Made by a program: the position numbers and the translations under genes. DNA of 64,000 nt, from NCBI RefSeq assembly GCF_014648815.1, contig NZ_BMRV01000016.1, positions 62,001 to 126,000 on the forward strand. Direction: 5' to 3'. Of this stretch, positions 15,444 to 24,308 are shown in pieces. Source of the stretch: Streptomyces flaveolus. Lineage in GTDB: Bacteria > Actinomycetota > Actinomycetes > Streptomycetales > Streptomycetaceae. Below the pieces are notes generated by a model. That model did not search any database. It had not been told where the DNA came from and saw only the letters and a program-made list of their open reading frames with translations. The first letter of the stretch is position 1; each line of letters starts with the position of its first letter.

Positions 15444-15854
15444 TCAGGCGACGGGGACGACCAGCGGCGGGGCGGCCCGCTGCATGCGCAGCGCGTCGAC
15501 GGACTCGGCCAGCAGTTCGTACTCGGTGGTCTCGTCGCTGGTGGCGATGCGCACCAGGCGCCCCGCGGCCAGCTCGTCGGCGACCAGCTCCTGCTGGACG
15601 ACGTCCGCGCACCAGCGGCGCAGGACGAGCGACACGTCGGGGGCGTCGTCGGCGACGGGGGTCAGGGCGCCGCGCGGTAAGTGCGGGGAGTCGGGCTGCG
15701 GGTCGAGGCGCATGGCGATCCAGGACGCGCGGTCGCGCAGCCACCACAGGGCGAGGGCGAGCGTGGGAGCCCGGTAGGTACCCAGGGGTACGCCGACGCG
15801 CCGGCCGTCGCAGACGCCGTAGGCGGTGACATGGCACAGGAACTCGTCGTGCAC
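15444..15854 (-). CDS. Hypothetical soluble protein
   Basis: A 136-residue protein I do not recognise. It opens MHDEFLCHVTAYGVCDGRRVGVPLGTYRAPTLALALWWLRDRASWIAMRLDPQPDSP and has a C-terminal helical half (VVQQELVADELAAGRLV, YELLAESVDALRM). No membrane segment or signal peptide is seen. A strong GGGGAGGGG precedes the GTG start, so translation is likely. It is convergent with the streptophobe gene, only 27 bases away. Similar small proteins are conserved in Streptomyces to my knowledge, without a function. Confidence 0.7.
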   Translation of the reverse strand: MHDEFLCHVTAYGVCDGRRVGVPLGTYRAPTLALALWWLRDRASWIAMRLDPQPDSPHLPRGALTPVADDAPDVSLVLRRWCADVVQQELVADELAAGRLVRIATSDETTEYELLAESVDALRMQRAAPPLVVPVA

Positions 15855-16192
15855 TGCTCCCCTCCCCCGTCGCCCGGCTCGCCTGCCGGTCGGGCATGAC
15901 GTCCGTGCGGCTCGTGTGCGGTGCGTGAGGACGCTGTCGCATGGTGTGAGACGCCCTAGAGGTGAGTATGTTCACTGCTGAACCACTGTCACCATGAATT
16001 TCCGGCCAGTCTCCTGGCATATTCATGGCCGCTGTTGGCCGAAAACGTGACGAGCGGCCGGGGCCTGCGTCATGACCCCCGAGGTAATCGACGGCTCCCA
16101 CCGGCCGCGGGCATGGTTGCGGTACCGGGTCGCCGAGTCGGGATCCGGCATCTGACCAGCACGTACCCCCCCCCCGATGGAGGCTGATCGCC
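15855..16192. other. 338-base intergenic region with inverted repeats and a C9 tract
   Basis: No gene is convincing here. It contains GTGA-N6-TCAC (15962-15975), then a nested structure in which CCATGAAT (15992) pairs with ATTCATGG (ending 16028) around an inner GCCAG/CTGGC stem. A run of nine C (16166-16174) lies just before the ribosome-binding site of the next gene. The repeats could be operators for either divergent gene. Confidence 0.5.
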
Positions 16193-16573
16193 ATGTCCGC
16201 ACCCACCCACCGTCACGAGGACGCCGTCGCCCGCTACTTCGAGGCCTGGAACGCCGGGCCCGACGCCCTGGCCAAGGCCGTCGCCGCGGCCTGGACCACG
16301 GACGGCGGCTACACCGACCCCCTCGCCGACGTGCGCGGCCACGAGCAGATCGCCGCGGTGATCACGGCGGCCCACGAGCAGTTCCCGGGGTTCGTCTTCC
16401 GGCTGTCCGGCGCCGTCGACGGGCACCACGACACGGCCCGTTTCTCCTGGGAGCTGGTGAACGGGGCCGACGGCTCGGCCCCCGTGGCCGGGTCCGACGT
16501 GATCACGCTGGACGGCGAGGGCCGGATCCGGGCCGTGTACGGCTTCCTGGACCGGGTGCCCGCGGGCGCGTGA
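16193..16573 (+). CDS. SnoaL/NTF2-like protein
   Basis: A 126-residue NTF2-like fold protein of the SnoaL group. The pattern is a long N-terminal helix pair (DAVARYFEAWNAGPDALAKAVAAAWTTDGGYTDPLADVRG), then a curved sheet (GFVFRLSGAVDGHHDTARFSWELVN, SDVITLDGEGRIRAVYGFLD). Such proteins bind or isomerise small hydrophobic molecules; no partner enzyme is nearby. GGAGG lies ten bases before the ATG. Confidence 0.82.
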   Translation: MSAPTHRHEDAVARYFEAWNAGPDALAKAVAAAWTTDGGYTDPLADVRGHEQIAAVITAAHEQFPGFVFRLSGAVDGHHDTARFSWELVNGADGSAPVAGSDVITLDGEGRIRAVYGFLDRVPAGA

Positions 16574-16656
16574 GACCACGCCGTCCGCGATGAGTTCCGC
16601 GGCTCCCGGGGGTCTACCGGGAAACGGGGCGCCGGGCCCCCGGGAGCGGAGGAACC

Positions 16657-16944
16657 ATGTCCACGAACCAGGAGCTGGACGAGGAATTCACGGCCGTCCT
16701 GCGCAAGAGCCCCGACAAGGGCGGCTGGACGTATCTGGTCTGGCCGGAGTCCGCCGAGTTCTTCGGCACCCGCGGTCTGGTCAAGGTCCGCGGCACGATC
16801 GACGGGCACGCCTTCCGCAGCTCCTTCATGGCGCTGGGCGACGGCACCCACAAGCTGCCGGTGAAGGCGGACATCCGCCGGGCCATCGGCAAGGAGGAGG
16901 GCGACACGGTCACGGTCCGGCTGGCGGAACGCCTCGGAACATGA
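16657..16944 (+). CDS. DUF1905 family protein
   Basis: A 95-residue small beta-barrel-like protein of the DUF1905 family. Typical segments are GGWTYLVWPESAEFFGTRGLVKVRGTIDGHAFRSSFMALGDGTHKLPVKADIRRAIGKEEGDTVTVRLAER. Many members carry a C-terminal YdeI-like extension; this one is the short form. Function unknown. GGAGG is four bases before the ATG. It is convergent with the aldo/keto reductase gene, ending 18 bases from it. Confidence 0.85.
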   Translation: MSTNQELDEEFTAVLRKSPDKGGWTYLVWPESAEFFGTRGLVKVRGTIDGHAFRSSFMALGDGTHKLPVKADIRRAIGKEEGDTVTVRLAERLGT

Positions 16945-16962
16945 CCGTGTCGCCCGGCCGTG

Positions 16963-17955
<993 letters not shown>

Positions 17956-18083
17956 CGCGACTCCAGAGGGGTTGGCCCCCGAGGTACGGGGCTTGGGCGG
18001 AACCGCACCCCACTCTGTCGTGACCTGCGGGCAGTGGTCCAACAGAAGAATCCGATGGTATTCAGCGGCTACGCTTCTCAATC
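17956..18083. promoter_or_regulatory. Divergent promoter region of the reductase and LysR genes
   Basis: A 128-base region between divergent start codons, the usual place for LysR operators. GAAT and ATTC flank an eight-base core near 18045-18062, an imperfect palindrome. The LysR ATG has no ribosome-binding site and is preceded by TACGCT, compatible with a leaderless transcript. Confidence 0.45.
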
Positions 18084-18968
18084 ATGGAACTGCGCCATCT
18101 CCAGCACTTCGTGGCCGTCGCCGAGGACCAGCACTTCACCCGTGCGGCCGAACGGCTGCTGGTGTCCCAGTCCGGCCTGTCGGCGTCGATCCGGGCGCTG
18201 GAGCGCGAGCTGCGGGCGCCGCTGTTCGTGCGCACCACCCGCAGGGTGACCCTGACGGAGGCCGGGCGGGCGCTGCTGGGCGAGGCACAGCGCATCCTGG
18301 CACAGGTGCGGTCGGCCCACGAGGCGGTCGCCGCGGTACAGGGCGTGCTGCGCGGCACGCTGTCGCTGGGGACCGAACAGTGCATCGCCGGGGTACCGGT
18401 GGCCAGGCTGCTGGCCGCGTTCCGGCGCCGGCACCCGGACGTGGAGATCCGGCTGCGGCAGGCGGGCTCGGGCGAGCTGGCGGAGGAGGTCGCGGCCGGG
18501 CGGCTCGACCTGGCCTTCGCCTACCGGACGCAAGCGGACACGGAGCAGCTGCGGTCCGTCTCGCTGGCCGGCGAGCCGATGACCGTCCTGTGCCATCCCG
18601 ACCACCGCCTCGCGCGGAGCGGCGCGGTGCTGACCCCGCGCGATCTCGCCGACGAGGTCTTCGTCGACTTCCACCCGGACTGGGGCCCGCGCCGCGTCAC
18701 CGACACGGCCTTCGCGGCGGCGGGCGTACGGCGGACCGTCGCGCTGGAGGTGAACGACGTGCACGGGCTGCTCGACCTGCTCGACGAGAACCTCGGCATC
18801 GCGGTCGTCCCGCGCCACTTCCGGCACAAGCGGGCCTCCCTCGCCTCGCTGCCGCTCAAGGACTCCGACGACGCGGCGTACGAGACCATCGCCCTGCTGC
18901 CGCCCGCGCAGGCCACCAGCCCCGCGGCCCGCGCGCTGATGGGGCTGCTGGAAACGGGGAGCGCGTGA
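18084..18968 (+). CDS. LysR-family transcriptional regulator
   Basis: A 294-residue LysR-type regulator. The winged HTH covers about 1-60 (MELRHLQHFVAVAEDQHFTRAAERLLVSQSGLSASIRALERELRAPLFVRTTRRVTLTEAG), followed by a linker helix and a periplasmic-binding-like effector domain (about 90-290). It is divergently transcribed from the YghZ-like reductase, so it probably senses a carbonyl compound or oxidative cue and controls both genes. Effector unknown. Confidence 0.92.
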   Translation: MELRHLQHFVAVAEDQHFTRAAERLLVSQSGLSASIRALERELRAPLFVRTTRRVTLTEAGRALLGEAQRILAQVRSAHEAVAAVQGVLRGTLSLGTEQCIAGVPVARLLAAFRRRHPDVEIRLRQAGSGELAEEVAAGRLDLAFAYRTQADTEQLRSVSLAGEPMTVLCHPDHRLARSGAVLTPRDLADEVFVDFHPDWGPRRVTDTAFAAAGVRRTVALEVNDVHGLLDLLDENLGIAVVPRHFRHKRASLASLPLKDSDDAAYETIALLPPAQATSPAARALMGLLETGSA

Positions 18969-18993
18969 CGGCGGACTGCGCGATGGTGGACCC

Positions 18994-19509
18994 ATGCATG
19001 CGAAGGACATCCTCATCGAGGGCTACGGCCGCATCCAGGAAGAAGTCCACGCCGCCGTCGAGGGCCTGGACCCCGACGGCCTGAACGCCCGCCCCACCGA
19101 CGACGCCAACTCCGTCGCCTGGCTGGTCTGGCACCTCACCCGGGTCCAGGACGACCACATCGCGGACGCCTTCGGGCTCGGCCAGGTGTGGCTGTCCCAG
19201 GACTGGGAGAAGCGCTTCGGGCTGGACCTGCCCCGCCGCGACACCGGGTACGGCCACAGCTCGGCGAAAGTCGCCAAGGTGCGGGTCGACTCGGCCGACC
19301 TGCTGACCGGGTACTACGACGCCGTGCACGAGCAGACGCTCGGGGTCCTGCGTTCCCTGGCCGCCAAGGACCTGGAGCGGGTCGTGGACGACAACTGGGA
19401 TCCGCCGGTCACGCTGGGCGTGCGGCTGGTCAGCGTCCTGTCCGACGATCTCCAGCACGTCGGACAGGCCGCCTATGTGCGCGGGCTCGTTCAGAGCGCC
19501 GCTTCGTAA
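18994..19509 (+). CDS. DinB-like putative thiol transferase (DUF664)
   Basis: A 171-residue four-helix-bundle protein of the DinB/DUF664 superfamily, to which mycothiol-dependent transferases belong. Metal-binding histidines fit H47 region (WLVWHLTRVQDDH) and a C-terminal QHVGQAAYVRG. Actinobacteria use mycothiol, so a mycothiol S-transferase or detoxification role is plausible but not shown. It follows the LysR gene by 25 bases and may be cotranscribed. Its last 19 bases overlap the convergent adenosine deaminase gene. Confidence 0.82.
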   Translation: MHAKDILIEGYGRIQEEVHAAVEGLDPDGLNARPTDDANSVAWLVWHLTRVQDDHIADAFGLGQVWLSQDWEKRFGLDLPRRDTGYGHSSAKVAKVRVDSADLLTGYYDAVHEQTLGVLRSLAAKDLERVVDDNWDPPVTLGVRLVSVLSDDLQHVGQAAYVRGLVQSAAS

Positions 19510-20570
19510 CCCGGCAGGACGACGTCCTCGATCAGGGCCTTGCGCTCGTCGAACGGGATGAAGGCGCTCTTGAGCGCGTTCACCGTGACCGTGCGCAGGT
19601 CCGCGACGGTCCAGCCGGCGTGCTCCACGAGGAGGGACATCTCCCGGGTCATCGTCGTGCCCGAGACGAGGCGGTTGTCCGTGTTGAGGGTGACCCGGAA
19701 GCCGAGGTCCTTGAGCGCGGTGATCGGGTGCTCGGCGATGGAGGTGGCGGCCCCGGTCTGGAGGTTGGAGGTCGGGCACATCTCCAGGGCGACGCGGCGG
19801 TCGCGGATCCAGGCGGCGAGGCGCCCGAGCTTGCCGCCCGCGAGGTCGGGGATGTCGTCGGTGATGCGCACGCCGTGACCGATGCGCTGGGCGCCGCACA
19901 CCTGGAGGGCCTGGTGGATGCTGGGCAGCCCGTGGGCCTCACCGGCGTGGATGGTGAACGGCACGTTCTCGCAGCGCAGGTGCTCGAAGGCGTCGAGGTG
20001 GTCGGCGGGCGGGAAGCCGTCCTCGGCCCCGGCGATGTCGAAGCCGACGACGCCCGCGTCCCGGAACGCGACCGCGAGGTCGGCGGTGGCGCGGGTGCGG
20101 TCGAACATCCGCATGCCGCACAGCAGGGTCCCGACGCGGACCGGCGTGCCCGCCGCCGCGGCCTTGGCCATGCCGGCGGCCAGGCCCTCCTGGACGGTCT
20201 CCACGACCTCGGCGAGGCTCAGCCCGCCGTTCGTCATCAGTTCGGGGGCGTAGCGGACCTCCCCGTAGACGACGCCGTCGGCGGCGAGGTCGAGGACGTA
20301 CTCCTCGGCGGTGCGCAGCAGGCCCACGCGGTTCTGCATCACGGCGAGGGTGTGCTCGAAGGTGGCGATGTAGCGCACCAGGTCACCGGAGTTGGCGGCC
20401 TCGTAGTACCAGGCGGCCAGCTCGTCGGGGTCGGTGGTGGGCAGGGCGTGACCGACGGACGCGGCCAGCTCCACCACGGTCGCGGGGCGCAGGCCGCCGT
20501 CGAGGTGGTCGTGCAGCACCGCCTTGGGCAGGCGGCGGAGGGTCTCGTGGTCTATGCGCGTAGATGACAT
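19491..20570 (-). CDS. add: Adenosine deaminase
   Basis: A 359-residue purine deaminase converting adenosine or deoxyadenosine to inosine forms. Zinc ligands and catalytic residues are all present: H20 and H22 (HDHLDGG), H208 (HAGE with E211 as proton donor), H232 (GHG) and D298 (NTDN). Length equals typical bacterial Add. The start MSSTRIDHETLRRLPK is the common N-terminus of Streptomyces homologues. The gene is followed on the same strand by no purine genes. Its 3' end overlaps the DinB-like gene. Confidence 0.95.
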   Translation of the reverse strand: MSSTRIDHETLRRLPKAVLHDHLDGGLRPATVVELAASVGHALPTTDPDELAAWYYEAANSGDLVRYIATFEHTLAVMQNRVGLLRTAEEYVLDLAADGVVYGEVRYAPELMTNGGLSLAEVVETVQEGLAAGMAKAAAAGTPVRVGTLLCGMRMFDRTRATADLAVAFRDAGVVGFDIAGAEDGFPPADHLDAFEHLRCENVPFTIHAGEAHGLPSIHQALQVCGAQRIGHGVRITDDIPDLAGGKLGRLAAWIRDRRVALEMCPTSNLQTGAATSIAEHPITALKDLGFRVTLNTDNRLVSGTTMTREMSLLVEHAGWTVADLRTVTVNALKSAFIPFDERKALIEDVVLPGYEAAL

Positions 20571-20615
20571 GTGCGGCGATTCCTCGGCGGGTCTGTGCAG
20601 AATTCTCGGGTCAGG

Positions 20616-21011
20616 TCAGGCGGCGGCGGGCTGGAGCAGGTCCCAGCGGTTGCCGTAGAGATCCTGGAAGACGGCGACCGAGCCGTAGGGCTCGTGCCGG
20701 GGGTCTTCCAGGAAGGTCACGCCGGCGGCGGCCATCCTGGCGTGGTCGCGGGCGAAGTCGTCGGTGTACAGGAAGAAGCCGACGCGCCCGCCCGTCTGGT
20801 CGCCGATCCGGGCGCGCTGCGCGTCGCCCTTGGCTCGGGCCAGCAGCAGGGCGGAGCCCTGCCCGGGGGCGCCGGGTTCGACGACGACCCAGCGGGAGCC
20901 GTCGGGCCGGGGCGCGTCCTCGGCGAGCCGGAATCCGAGGGCCTCGGTGTAGAAGCGGATCGCCTCGTCGTAGTCGTCGACGACGAGGGTGACCAGGGCG
21001 ATGCGTCTCAT
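20616..21011 (-). CDS. Single-domain VOC (glyoxalase-like) protein
   Basis: A 131-residue VOC protein with the standard order of two beta-alpha-beta-beta-beta modules: RRIALVTLVVDDYDEAIRFYTEALGFRLAEDAP at the start and GSVAVFQDLYGNRWDLLQPA at the end. Annotated relatives are called glyoxalase or extradiol dioxygenase-like; actual activity is unknown. A near-perfect 20-base palindrome lies 43 bases upstream of its start, which suggests specific repression or activation. Adenosine deaminase begins 46 bases beyond its stop, but on the same strand further downstream. Confidence 0.85.
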   Translation of the reverse strand: MRRIALVTLVVDDYDEAIRFYTEALGFRLAEDAPRPDGSRWVVVEPGAPGQGSALLLARAKGDAQRARIGDQTGGRVGFFLYTDDFARDHARMAAAGVTFLEDPRHEPYGSVAVFQDLYGNRWDLLQPAAA

Positions 21012-21053
21012 CGCGGCCTTTCGGTACGGGTGGGGGACGGGCGATTGACGGGT

Positions 21054-21073
21054 GAGGTTATACGTAAAACCTC
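21054..21073. promoter_or_regulatory. 20-base near-perfect palindrome upstream of the VOC gene
   Basis: GAGGTTATACGTAAAACCTC is symmetrical at nine of ten positions. It is A/T-rich for this genome and sits in the promoter region of the gene starting at 21011. It looks like a dimeric-repressor operator (TetR, GntR or similar). No regulator gene adjoins it. Confidence 0.55.
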
Positions 21074-21163
21074 CCGGACGCCAGTCCCCGCCCCACCGGC
21101 CCGGACCACACGCGCGTCAGCCGGGCCGATGGGCCGGCAGCGCATGTGCGTCGGCCGTCCGCG

Positions 21164-22063
21164 TCAGCCGGTGCGGGCCCCGTCGAGCCGTGCCAGCTCG
21201 GCGTCGGTCAGGCGCAGGGCGCCCGCGGCCACGTTCTCGGCGAGGTGGTCGGGGTCGCCGGTGCCGGGGATGGCGAGCACGTTCGGTCCCCGGTGCAGCG
21301 TCCAGGCGATCCGGACCTGCGCGGGACTCGCGCCGTGGGCCTGGGCGACGGCGCGGACCTCGTCCTCGTGGGCGGTGCCGGCGCCCTTGGGGCCCGCCTC
21401 GCCGGCGATGGCGTAGAACGGGACGAAGGCGATGCCCTGGTCCCGGCACAGGGCGAGGAGTTCGTCCGTGGCGGGGTCGTGGAAGCCGAGGCCGTAGCGG
21501 TTCTGTACACAGACCACGGGCGCGATGGCCTGCGCCTCGGCGAGGTGGCGGGGCTCGACGTCGGAGAGGCCGAGGTGGCGGATCAGGCCCGCCTCGCGCA
21601 GTTCGGCGAGGGCGCCGAAGTGTTCGGCGACGGAGTCCTGCCGCATGCGGCGCAGGTTGACGACGTCGAGGTGGTCGCGGCCGAGCTGGCGGAGGTTCTC
21701 CTCGACGTGGGCGCGCAGGTCCTCGGGGCGGGCGGAGGTGCCCCACTCCCCCGACCAGTCGCGGTACGGGCCGACCTTGGTGACGATCACGAGGTCGTCG
21801 GGGTACGGCGCCAGCGCGCTGTTGATCAGTTCGTTGGCGGAGCGCAGTGACGAGAAGTAGAAGGCGGCGGTGTCGATGTGGTTGACGCCGAGTTCGACCG
21901 CCCGGCGCAGGACGGCGAGGGACCGCGCACGGTCGCTCGGCGTGCCGAGGTGGAAGGCGGCGCTGCCCGTCAGCCGCATCGCTCCGAAGCCGACGCGGTT
22001 GACGGGCAGGTCGCCCAGTCTCCAGGTGCCCGCGGACTCCGCGGTGATCGTTTCCGAGGTCAT
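21164..22063 (-). CDS. Aldo/keto reductase without the canonical catalytic histidine
   Basis: A 299-residue aldo/keto reductase of the YdbC-like group. D64 (HIDTAAFYF), Y69 and K96 (IVTKVGPY) are in place. The fourth tetrad position, normally H in QLHRP, reads NLRRM, so arginine replaces histidine; this is shared, as I recall, by the YdbC subfamily, which reduces pyridoxal-like substrates in some bacteria. Activity may therefore be specialised. The ATG at 22063 was preferred to a GTG six codons upstream; neither has a clear ribosome-binding site. Confidence 0.85.
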   Translation of the reverse strand: MTSETITAESAGTWRLGDLPVNRVGFGAMRLTGSAAFHLGTPSDRARSLAVLRRAVELGVNHIDTAAFYFSSLRSANELINSALAPYPDDLVIVTKVGPYRDWSGEWGTSARPEDLRAHVEENLRQLGRDHLDVVNLRRMRQDSVAEHFGALAELREAGLIRHLGLSDVEPRHLAEAQAIAPVVCVQNRYGLGFHDPATDELLALCRDQGIAFVPFYAIAGEAGPKGAGTAHEDEVRAVAQAHGASPAQVRIAWTLHRGPNVLAIPGTGDPDHLAENVAAGALRLTDAELARLDGARTG

Positions 22064-22093
22064 CGGCGGAGTCTCGCACACGCCCGGCAGGGC

Positions 22094-22984
22094 TCAGCAG
22101 TACAGGTTGCCGCCCGGCGGGACGCCGAGGATCTGGCTGAACCGCTGGTAGGTGGTGACCCGGCTCTGGACCTGCGCGGGGTTCTTGCCGTCGCACTCCA
22201 GGGAACCGTTGATGGAGCGGATCGTCTGGCCGAAACCGGCCCCGTTGACCATGGCGTTGTGCGGGGTCATGGTGCCCGGCCCGGACTGGGTGTTCCAGTA
22301 CCACAGGCCGGTCTTCCAGGCGACGGCCGCGTCGTTCTGCACCAGCCAGGGGTTGTTCAGCAGGTCGATGCCGAGCGCGTCGCCCGCGGCCTTGTAGTTG
22401 AAGTTCCAGCTGAGCTGGATCGGGCCGCGTCCGTAGTAGGCGGCCTGGCCGGCCGGGCAGCCGTACGGCCGGCTCCAGTCGCAGTAGTGCGGGTAGTTGG
22501 CGGTGTTCTGCTCGACGACGTGCACCAGGCCGCCGGTCTCGTGGCTGACGTTGGCGAGGAAGGCCGCGGCCTCCTGCTTCTTCGTCGTGTCGCTGCCGGT
22601 GTTGGCGAAGCCCGGGTAGGCGCCGAGCGCGGCGGTGAGGCCGCTGTAGGTGTAGAAGGAACTCCGCCCCGGGAACATCTGGTTGAACTGGGCCTCGCTG
22701 ACCACGAAGTTCCCGACCGGCGTCTGCGAACCGCCGTCACAGGCGTACGGCTCCCAGTACCAGGTGCTGATGACCGGGTCGTAGCCCGGGTTGGCGTGCT
22801 CGGCGATGTAGGCCTTGCCGTCGGTGTAGCGGACGATGTCGCCGGTGTTGTAGGACTTGCCCGCCGTCCAGTTCGGGTAGCTCGAACAGGCGGCGGCGGA
22901 CGCCTCGGTGGCCGGCAGGAAGGCGGGTACGGCGCCCGCGAGGGCGAGTACGGTCACGACGGCGGAGATACGGCGTCTCGGCAC
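22094..22984 (-). CDS. chiF: Secreted family 19 chitinase with chitin-binding domain
   Basis: A 296-residue exported chitinase. A signal peptide (MPRRRISAVVTVLALAGAVPAFLPATEASA) is followed by a CBM5/12 chitin-binding module (about 33-82, with the aromatic WTAGKSYNTGDIV and WYWEPYAC) and a GH19 domain (about 92-296). Catalytic glutamates fit E149 (VSHETGG) and E158, nine residues apart as in other bacterial GH19 enzymes. The GTG start has AAAGGAGG upstream. Tandem DasR-type sites in the promoter predict repression by DasR and induction by chitin breakdown. The symbol follows remembered synteny and domain order. Confidence 0.92.
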   Translation of the reverse strand: MPRRRISAVVTVLALAGAVPAFLPATEASAAACSSYPNWTAGKSYNTGDIVRYTDGKAYIAEHANPGYDPVISTWYWEPYACDGGSQTPVGNFVVSEAQFNQMFPGRSSFYTYSGLTAALGAYPGFANTGSDTTKKQEAAAFLANVSHETGGLVHVVEQNTANYPHYCDWSRPYGCPAGQAAYYGRGPIQLSWNFNYKAAGDALGIDLLNNPWLVQNDAAVAWKTGLWYWNTQSGPGTMTPHNAMVNGAGFGQTIRSINGSLECDGKNPAQVQSRVTTYQRFSQILGVPPGGNLYC

Positions 22985-23123
22985 AGGTCTGCCTCCTTTG
23001 CGGAGCACGGCCGCTCCCCGCGACAAGGCAGGGGGGAGCCGGGCCTTGTCCGCGCGTGCCGGTCGGACCGGCCAGGCGTGGGGGCGGCCGTGGTGGGGGG
23101 TGTGGAGGCATACTCAACCGCTT

Positions 23124-23154
23124 TGGTCTGTACCAGTCAAGGGTGTAGACCAGT
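23124..23154 (-). promoter_or_regulatory. Tandem DasR-responsive elements of the chitinase
   Basis: Read on the minus strand, ACTGGTCTACACCC and ACTGGTACAGACCA lie as direct repeats with a 17-base period. Both resemble the dre consensus ACTGGTCTAGACCA and the chitinase direct repeats known in Streptomyces. They are 140 bases upstream of the chitinase start. DasR would release them on binding glucosamine 6-phosphate. The remaining sequence from 22985 to 23409 holds no convincing gene. Confidence 0.8.
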
Positions 23155-23183
23155 TCAACCCGGCTTGTTTCAAGCCGGGTTGA
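23155..23183. terminator. Perfect 13-base-pair hairpin beside the DasR sites
   Basis: TCAACCCGGCTTG and CAAGCCGGGTTGA flank a TTT loop. It sits one base from the distal dre element, upstream of the chitinase promoter. It could terminate transcription arriving from the small gene at 23410-23697 or act as a further operator. Confidence 0.6.
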
Positions 23184-23409
23184 TGTGTGTCACCGGTGTC
23201 CGGGACAGCTCAGTGACGCCGGAGCGATGCTCCAGGGACCTTGCCGGTGCGGGCCGGTGCGGGCTCAAGAGCCGCGACGGCATCCTGGTCGGTCACCGCG
23301 CGGGAGTCCACGCTCCGCCCGGCGTTCGGGACGAGAAGAACGCCCGGGACTCCCTTGTACGACCACGCCGATCGCCGGCCCGATTCCGTGCGCTCGTCGC
23401 CTGCTCGAG

Positions 23410-23697
23410 CTATCGGCCGCCGGCCCGCGCCCTGTCCTCGTCGCGGGCGGGGACGACCACCAGGAAGGCATCCGTCTTCAGGTCCATGACGACGGTGGCG
23501 GGCTCCCCCTCGGCACGGCGTCGCGCCGCGTACTCCTCCGCCGGCCACGACCCGCGCGGAGACCCCGCCGGAAAACGCTCCAACACCTTCGCGCCCATGA
23601 CGGCCGCCACCTCCCACCACATCGGTCGATCGCTCGCGTACACCTGCGGATGCCCGCGATCGAGGGAGACATGTACGGGCCACCCAGCACTACACAT
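23410..23697 (-). CDS. Small unknown protein in an atypical-composition patch
   Basis: A 95-residue protein not recognised. The N-terminal third (MCSAGWPVHVSLDRGHPQVYASDRPMWWEVAAVMGAKVLERFP) is followed by a basic helix (EEYAARRRAEGEPATVVMD) and a strand (AFLVVVPARDED). Third codon positions are almost all G or C across the frame, which supports coding. No ribosome-binding site precedes the ATG, and a GTG at residue 19 is an alternative start. The sequence just upstream (about 23690-23740) is unusually A/T-rich. It is divergent from the SPW-repeat gene. Confidence 0.5.
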   Translation of the reverse strand: MCSAGWPVHVSLDRGHPQVYASDRPMWWEVAAVMGAKVLERFPAGSPRGSWPAEEYAARRRAEGEPATVVMDLKTDAFLVVVPARDEDRARAGGR

Positions 23698-23787
23698 AAG
23701 GGAGAAATAAGAGCAGAATGGGAAATATACGGCGCTACCGCACCGCGCGTGACGCGGTCGGCCCGGCAAAGTCGAAGGAGACGACTC

Positions 23788-24228
23788 ATGGCCAACGTCT
23801 CGCACCCCAGAGGTGACATCAGCAGCCACCCCGACGCACCGGAGATGCAGGCGCGCTACGACCGCATGCTCGGTGGTCGCGACGTGGCACTCGTGGACGG
23901 GCCGGTGTTCCTGCTCGGTCTGTACTGTGCGGTGTCCCCGTGGATAGTCCACTTCACCACGAGTCAGCCCGCGCTCGTCGCCCACAACCTGATCATCGGA
24001 ATCGCCATCGGCCTGCTCGCCCTGGGGTTCACCAGGGCCCCCGAGCGCATGTACGGCCTCAGCGGGGCCATGTGCGCGATGGGTATCTGGATGATCATCT
24101 CGCCGTGGATCGTCGGCACGAACCCGGACGCGGGTGTCATCTGGAACAACATCGTCATCGGGGCCTTGACCCTGGCCCTGGGCACGGTCTGCGCCGCCAC
24201 GGCGGCGAGGAGCGCCCACAGGCGGTAG
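23788..24228 (+). CDS. SPW-repeat membrane protein
   Basis: A 146-residue membrane protein with two SPW repeats: CAVSPWIVHF and MIISPWIVGTNP, each within a pair of hydrophobic helices, giving four membrane segments. A soluble N-terminus of about 40 residues precedes them (SSHPDAPEMQARYDRMLGGRDVALVDG). The family is widespread in Streptomyces and often near stress genes; role unknown. GAAGGAG lies eight bases before the ATG. Confidence 0.85.
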   Translation: MANVSHPRGDISSHPDAPEMQARYDRMLGGRDVALVDGPVFLLGLYCAVSPWIVHFTTSQPALVAHNLIIGIAIGLLALGFTRAPERMYGLSGAMCAMGIWMIISPWIVGTNPDAGVIWNNIVIGALTLALGTVCAATAARSAHRR

Positions 24229-24242
24229 ATCCGCGAGGCCCG

Positions 24243-24308
24243 GCACGGAGGACGGGCCGGACAGATCGACGCGGCGTGCCGGAAACGGCGCGCCGCGCCC
24301 GTCCGTGC
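24243..24308. terminator. Possible bulged hairpin between convergent genes
   Basis: GCACGG plus ACGGGC (24243-24257, three-base bulge) can pair with GCCCGTCCGTGC (24297-24308). It separates the convergent SPW and epimerase genes. The long loop and bulge make it a weak call. Confidence 0.4.

Noticed and set aside
15962..15975. GTGA-N6-TCAC as a BldD box
   Set aside because: It does not fit the BldD consensus I remember; kept only as an unnamed palindrome.
16166..16174. C9 tract as a phase-variation switch
   Set aside because: It lies before the ribosome-binding site rather than inside a frame, and C runs are not rare in this GC content.
23210..23683. Minus-strand frame ending VPGASLRRH after 23360
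   Set aside because: The last 50 codons have fair third-position GC, but no start codon in the usable part and no known motif.
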